A stretch of DNA of 64,000 nucleotides from Sphingomonas sp. Root710 (GTDB lineage Bacteria > Pseudomonadota > Alphaproteobacteria > Sphingomonadales > Sphingomonadaceae). A model generated the notes under the pieces. It was not told the origin of the DNA. It saw nothing but the letters and a program-made list of their open reading frames with translations, and searched no databases. Location: positions 1,249,933 to 1,313,932 of the forward strand of contig NZ_LMIB01000001.1 of assembly GCF_001429065.1 (NCBI RefSeq). The letters are read 5' to 3'. Both the position numbers and the translations under genes were made by a program. Shown here one piece after another: positions 60,761-64,000 of this stretch (its first letter is position 1; each line of letters begins with the position of its first letter).

Positions 60761-62437
60761 TCAGGCGGAACGCACCGGGTCGGAAACGATGTCGCTTGCC
60801 GTAATCGGTTCGTGGCGGCGCGCGTCGGGAAGCGATCCGGTCTGTCGTTCGATCATCCGATGCACGCGGAGCGGTTCGCCCTCTTTCTGCAGGGTGCGGA
60901 GCGTAGCGATGTTTTCGGCATCGGCATGGGTGCGCCGCTGGTTGTGCCGTATGTAATCTAGCCAGGTCGCGACATGATAGCGCTCGATCCACAATTCGGG
61001 ATCTTGCAGGTCGCGCAACAAAGTCCAGCCATGCGCGCCATCGCGTCGGCGAATTCGACGGCGCTCAGTCATCGTCGCCAGGAAGGCGGCGATATTATGC
61101 GATTCGATACGATATTCGATCGTCACGACAACGGGTCCGCTGCGTGGTTCAAGGGGCACCGCCGTCTCGGGCTCGGTCCATTGGCTGATCGGATCGAGGT
61201 TGAGATCCTCGGCCTGTGGCAGCGGCAGCACGAAGCCGAGCAGCATGACCGCGCCCTGCGCTATCGCACCGCCCAACAGGGCGATCACGACTCCATGATG
61301 GTCCGCCACCAGCCCGAGCGCCCAGGCGCCTATCGCCATGCCGCCGAACGCAGTCATCTGATAGACCGACAGCGCTCGCGCGACGACCCAGCGAGGCGAG
61401 GCCAGCTGGATCGTGATGTTGAAGGTCGACAGCGCGAGCACCCAGCTACCACCCGCCGCCATCAGCGCGATAACCGTGATTGCGATATGTGAACTCAACC
61501 CGGCCACTGCGGTGCCCACGGCCAGACTGATCGACGCTAGGCGTATCGTCGCCTCCGTCGAGAGACGGCCGCGCACATGGCCACTGCTAAGCCCGCCGAA
61601 TACCGCACCGACGCCGAAGGCCCCCAGCAGTATACCGAAGGTCATCGGCCCGCCCTGGATCAGATCGCGCGCGATCAGCGGCATCAGCGCAGGGGCCGTG
61701 TTGGCGGCGAGGCCGAAGCACATCGCCCGCCCTATCACCATGCGCAGATGCGGCGACATCGCGACGTAGCGCAACCCGGCCCCCATTGCCACGATCAGTC
61801 CCTCGCGCGGCAAACGCCGTTGCTCGGCTGGCCGCCGCCAGCGCAGCAGCACGATGATGAGACCCAGATAGGAAAGCGTATTCACCAGGAAGGCCGCCGC
61901 CGCGCCAGCCGCCGCCACGATAGCACCGCCGATCGCCGGGCCGACGCTGCGCGCAATGTTGAAACCCATCGAATTTAGCGCGACCGCCTTGCCGATCTGT
62001 GCGCGGGGCACGATGTCGCCCACCGACGCCTGCCAGGCGGGCCCGCTCATCGCGGTGCCGCAACCGATAAGGAAGGTGAAGCCGAGCAGCAGCCATGGCG
62101 ACAACCAGCCTTGCCACGCGAACAAGGCGAGAGCCGCCGACACTGCCAGCATGAAGAACTGCGCGGCCAGCATCACCTTCCGGCGATCGATATTGTCCGC
62201 CACCGCGCCAGCCAGCAGCGCGAGCGACATGAAAGGCAAGGCGGTCGACGCCTGCACCAGCGCCACCATCTGCGGCGACGACACCAGCGAGGTCATCATC
62301 CACGCGGCACCGACGGACTGGATCAACCCGCCGAAGTTGGACAGGATCGATGCCATCCACACCGCCCGGAACACCGGAATACGCAAGGGCGAGCCGGCCG
62401 GATCGGGGTGTTGCGTCTCTTTCACGTCGGACGTCAT
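60761..62437 (-). CDS. MFS transporter, EntS/DUF894 type with C-terminal soluble domain
   Basis: The 558-aa protein has about 12 membrane helices with the MFS_3/EntS pattern (GAAWMMTSLVSSPQMVALVQASTALPFMSLALLAGAVADNIDRRKVML; GPAIGGAIVAAAGAAAAFLVN). An 130-residue cytoplasmic tail (VVVTIEYRIESHNIAAFLATMTERRRIRRRDGAHGWTLLRDLQDPELWIERYHVATWLDYIRHNQR) resembles an ABM/dimeric alpha-beta-barrel module. Related exporters move siderophores or other small metabolites; the substrate is unknown. Confidence 0.88.
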   Translation of the reverse strand: MTSDVKETQHPDPAGSPLRIPVFRAVWMASILSNFGGLIQSVGAAWMMTSLVSSPQMVALVQASTALPFMSLALLAGAVADNIDRRKVMLAAQFFMLAVSAALALFAWQGWLSPWLLLGFTFLIGCGTAMSGPAWQASVGDIVPRAQIGKAVALNSMGFNIARSVGPAIGGAIVAAAGAAAAFLVNTLSYLGLIIVLLRWRRPAEQRRLPREGLIVAMGAGLRYVAMSPHLRMVIGRAMCFGLAANTAPALMPLIARDLIQGGPMTFGILLGAFGVGAVFGGLSSGHVRGRLSTEATIRLASISLAVGTAVAGLSSHIAITVIALMAAGGSWVLALSTFNITIQLASPRWVVARALSVYQMTAFGGMAIGAWALGLVADHHGVVIALLGGAIAQGAVMLLGFVLPLPQAEDLNLDPISQWTEPETAVPLEPRSGPVVVTIEYRIESHNIAAFLATMTERRRIRRRDGAHGWTLLRDLQDPELWIERYHVATWLDYIRHNQRRTHADAENIATLRTLQKEGEPLRVHRMIERQTGSLPDARRHEPITASDIVSDPVRSA

Positions 62438-62504
62438 GCACCCGCAATGCAGGAACGGCCGCTTTGTGCCAATACTTTACGCGATCCGGTACGGAAAAGC
62501 GCGA

Positions 62505-63794
62505 TCACTTCGGGGGCTGAAGCTGCAAACCCAGAAATGATTGCGCTTCGGCGATCGGTATGAAGAAGTTCACCATCGGCGTATCGACCCGTCCAGACAC
62601 GGTCATGCCCACCACCTGCCCTTTGCTGTCGATGATGGGGCCGCCGCTGTTGCCGAACGTCACGCCGACATCGCCCTGGAAATAATTCAGACCGTCGATC
62701 ACCCGCGTCGCCGAGACGATACCCTTGGTGACAGTATTCTGGAGATTCTTGTCCAGCGGCGCGCCGATCGCATAGATATCTTCGCCGATCTTCACCGGCT
62801 GTTGGCGCAGGCGCAGCGGCTCACGTCCCTTGGCATCGGTCTTGATCAGCGCAACGTCGCGGGCCTTGTCGCCACGGATCACCTCGCCAAGCGATTCCGT
62901 ACCGTCGGCCCACCGCACCTTCACATATTGCCCGCCACCCGCGACATGATAGTTGGTCAGCACATAACCGTCGGGGCTGATCAGGAATCCGCTGCCATGC
63001 CCGCCGGCAAAGATCAGAACCGCGGATCCGACGGCGTCGGCTACCGAGGCCGGCGCGATCACCGATGTCCTGATCGACAACGGCGTCAGGCCCTGCGGGG
63101 CGGCACGTGCCACGTTGCGATCGGTCATCGGCCCCGTCAGCGCGGCTCTTAGCCGCTGATTATCAGCCAGCTTCCGTACCGCGACGGCAAAGGCGTCCAG
63201 CACCGCGCTGAACTCGCCCCGTCGCCTGCCGTCAGCGGCCTCCGCATTGCCGCTCGTCTTGACCGTCCCGATGACCTTGCGCTCGATCTCCGAATAAACC
63301 TGCCATTCGACGTCGATCGTCGCCTTGCTCTTTACCGAGCCGAACGCCCCTATGCCCGATGTCGGATAGCAGACGTCCATTCGCATCTGGCTGACCGTGC
63401 CGCCAATCAGATATTCGGGCCTGCTGTCGCTCTCGTCCTCGAACAGGTTCGACGGATTGCCGGCGATCGCAAAACCCGCCTGAGCCATTTCCTCGCGAAA
63501 TACGTCATCGAATTCTTCGATATCGAAGTCCCATTTGCCCCCGCGCGACCAGACGATGTCCTTCGGAAACATGCATAAAAGGCCGGTCCGGTATTGGCCG
63601 AATGTCTCACCCCGCTTCATCTTGACCACCAGCCTGGCGAGCTTGAGCGGACGCATCTTCGTCGCCGGATCGGGCTGCAGCCCCTGCGCTCCGACAACCA
63701 TCGCGCCGCCCGGCGCGGGCGTCCATTGCGCGAGCGCCGGTGCCGCCGCCACTGCCAAGGCAGCCGCAACGAAGCAGCGTAGATATCGGCTCAT
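62505..63794 (-). CDS. HtrA-like trypsin-fold serine protease with unusual N-terminal domain
   Basis: The 429-aa secreted protein (signal MSRYLRCFVAAALAVAAAPALA) has an unassigned N-domain (about 25-245, YLIGGTVSQMRMDVCYP) and a C-terminal S1C protease domain. The triad is His283 (LTNYHVAG), Asp313 (ARDVALIKTD) and Ser383 (GNSGGPIID). There is no PDZ domain after the protease, unlike DegP/DegS. It is likely periplasmic, acting in envelope protein quality control or signalling. Confidence 0.88.
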   Translation of the reverse strand: MSRYLRCFVAAALAVAAAPALAQWTPAPGGAMVVGAQGLQPDPATKMRPLKLARLVVKMKRGETFGQYRTGLLCMFPKDIVWSRGGKWDFDIEEFDDVFREEMAQAGFAIAGNPSNLFEDESDSRPEYLIGGTVSQMRMDVCYPTSGIGAFGSVKSKATIDVEWQVYSEIERKVIGTVKTSGNAEAADGRRRGEFSAVLDAFAVAVRKLADNQRLRAALTGPMTDRNVARAAPQGLTPLSIRTSVIAPASVADAVGSAVLIFAGGHGSGFLISPDGYVLTNYHVAGGGQYVKVRWADGTESLGEVIRGDKARDVALIKTDAKGREPLRLRQQPVKIGEDIYAIGAPLDKNLQNTVTKGIVSATRVIDGLNYFQGDVGVTFGNSGGPIIDSKGQVVGMTVSGRVDTPMVNFFIPIAEAQSFLGLQLQPPK

Positions 63795-63915
63795 ATGGTC
63801 CCCCTAATTTGGCGCACACCCTGATCATAACGAGAACAAACGTCAAGGCTTGCCGAGATTGATCCGCTTCGGAGCATCGCGCCCCAACATTACGCAATTC
63901 TACCTATCAGGGATA

Positions 63916-63936
63916 ATCCGGCTTTTATCGCCGGAT
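63916..63936. other. Palindromic hairpin near the window end
   Basis: ATCCGGC-TTTTATC-GCCGGAT forms a perfect 7-bp stem in the 206-bp region after the protease start. No T run follows, so it is not a clear terminator; its role is unknown. The rest of 63795-64000 holds no gene that can be supported. Confidence 0.4.
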
Positions 63937-64000
63937 GTGCTGCATATGTTGTCGGATATCGGCTGATTTACGGGGGTAATCAGTCAAAAGGAAATGCCAG

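Noticed and set aside
63994-64000. Start of a plus-strand gene at the window end (ATG at 63994)
   Set aside because: The AAGGA is too close to the ATG and only two codons are visible; it cannot be supported.

Overview
The window looks like chromosomal DNA of a sphingomonad (Alphaproteobacteria, Sphingomonadales). Pointers are the high GC, the alphaproteobacterial order ybgF/cpoB-tilS-ftsH, an F0 operon with split b and b' subunits (atpI-atpB-atpE-b'-b), a GGAAC-N16-CGTT promoter of the EcfG general stress type, a GAAC-N7-GAAC SOS box and TTAACCAT CtrA-type half-sites. This is inference from gene content; no 16S rRNA or tRNA gene was seen. Coding density is very high: no stretch over about 260 bases lacks a gene.

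Layout. 1-9676 is mainly a minus-strand housekeeping block: ftsH (cut by the window edge), tilS, cpoB, a RodZ-like protein, ptsP, a nitronate-monooxygenase-like flavoprotein and lysC. 9760-11992 is a tightly overlapping plus-strand operon of ubiG, a second methyltransferase and a NUDIX hydrolase, converging on a mannose-6-phosphate isomerase. 13715-16739 holds a small stress-type protein with an EcfG-like promoter and an unusual LytS/LytTR two-component pair. 16747-28511 is again minus strand: leuB, recO, a deacetylase-like gene, uvrC, a small membrane protein, the F0 ATP synthase operon and a ydbH-ynbE-ydbL intermembrane lipid-transport operon.

28676-33646 is a probable surface-glycan operon: a large protein with a degenerate methyltransferase domain, a three-domain fusion (FkbM methyltransferase, Fe(II)/2OG oxygenase-like, class I methyltransferase) and an arabinose-5-phosphate isomerase. 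It is followed by radC, two secreted EF-hand proteins, purB, a GT2 glycosyltransferase, a YbjN-like protein, ubiK and tspO. At 39625-40080 a 5'-truncated tlyA remnant lies under an SOS-type promoter, just downstream of a large HAD-family protein.

42640-46333 carries two consecutive hybrid histidine kinases with C-terminal receiver domains. 46367-50860 holds small secreted or hypothetical proteins, a heme-oxygenase-like (HDO-type) protein, a Sel1-like protein and a gamma-glutamyltransferase. 50895-52367 is a visibly AT-rich two-gene insert that may be a toxin-immunity-like pair. 52410-58088 has an alanine/sodium symporter, an alpha/beta hydrolase overlapping cysE, and a molybdate import cluster with a ModE-type HTH regulator. 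The end holds a flavin amine oxidase overlapping a cytochrome c gene, two small proteins, an EntS-type MFS exporter and an HtrA-like serine protease.

The most interesting points are the trifunctional modification enzyme and its neighbours, four intergenic TTAACCAT sites placed upstream of glycan or signalling genes, the broken tlyA with an SOS promoter, the LytS kinase with a predicted periplasm-spanning coiled coil and proline-rich arm, the amine oxidase-cytochrome c pair and the AT-rich pair.
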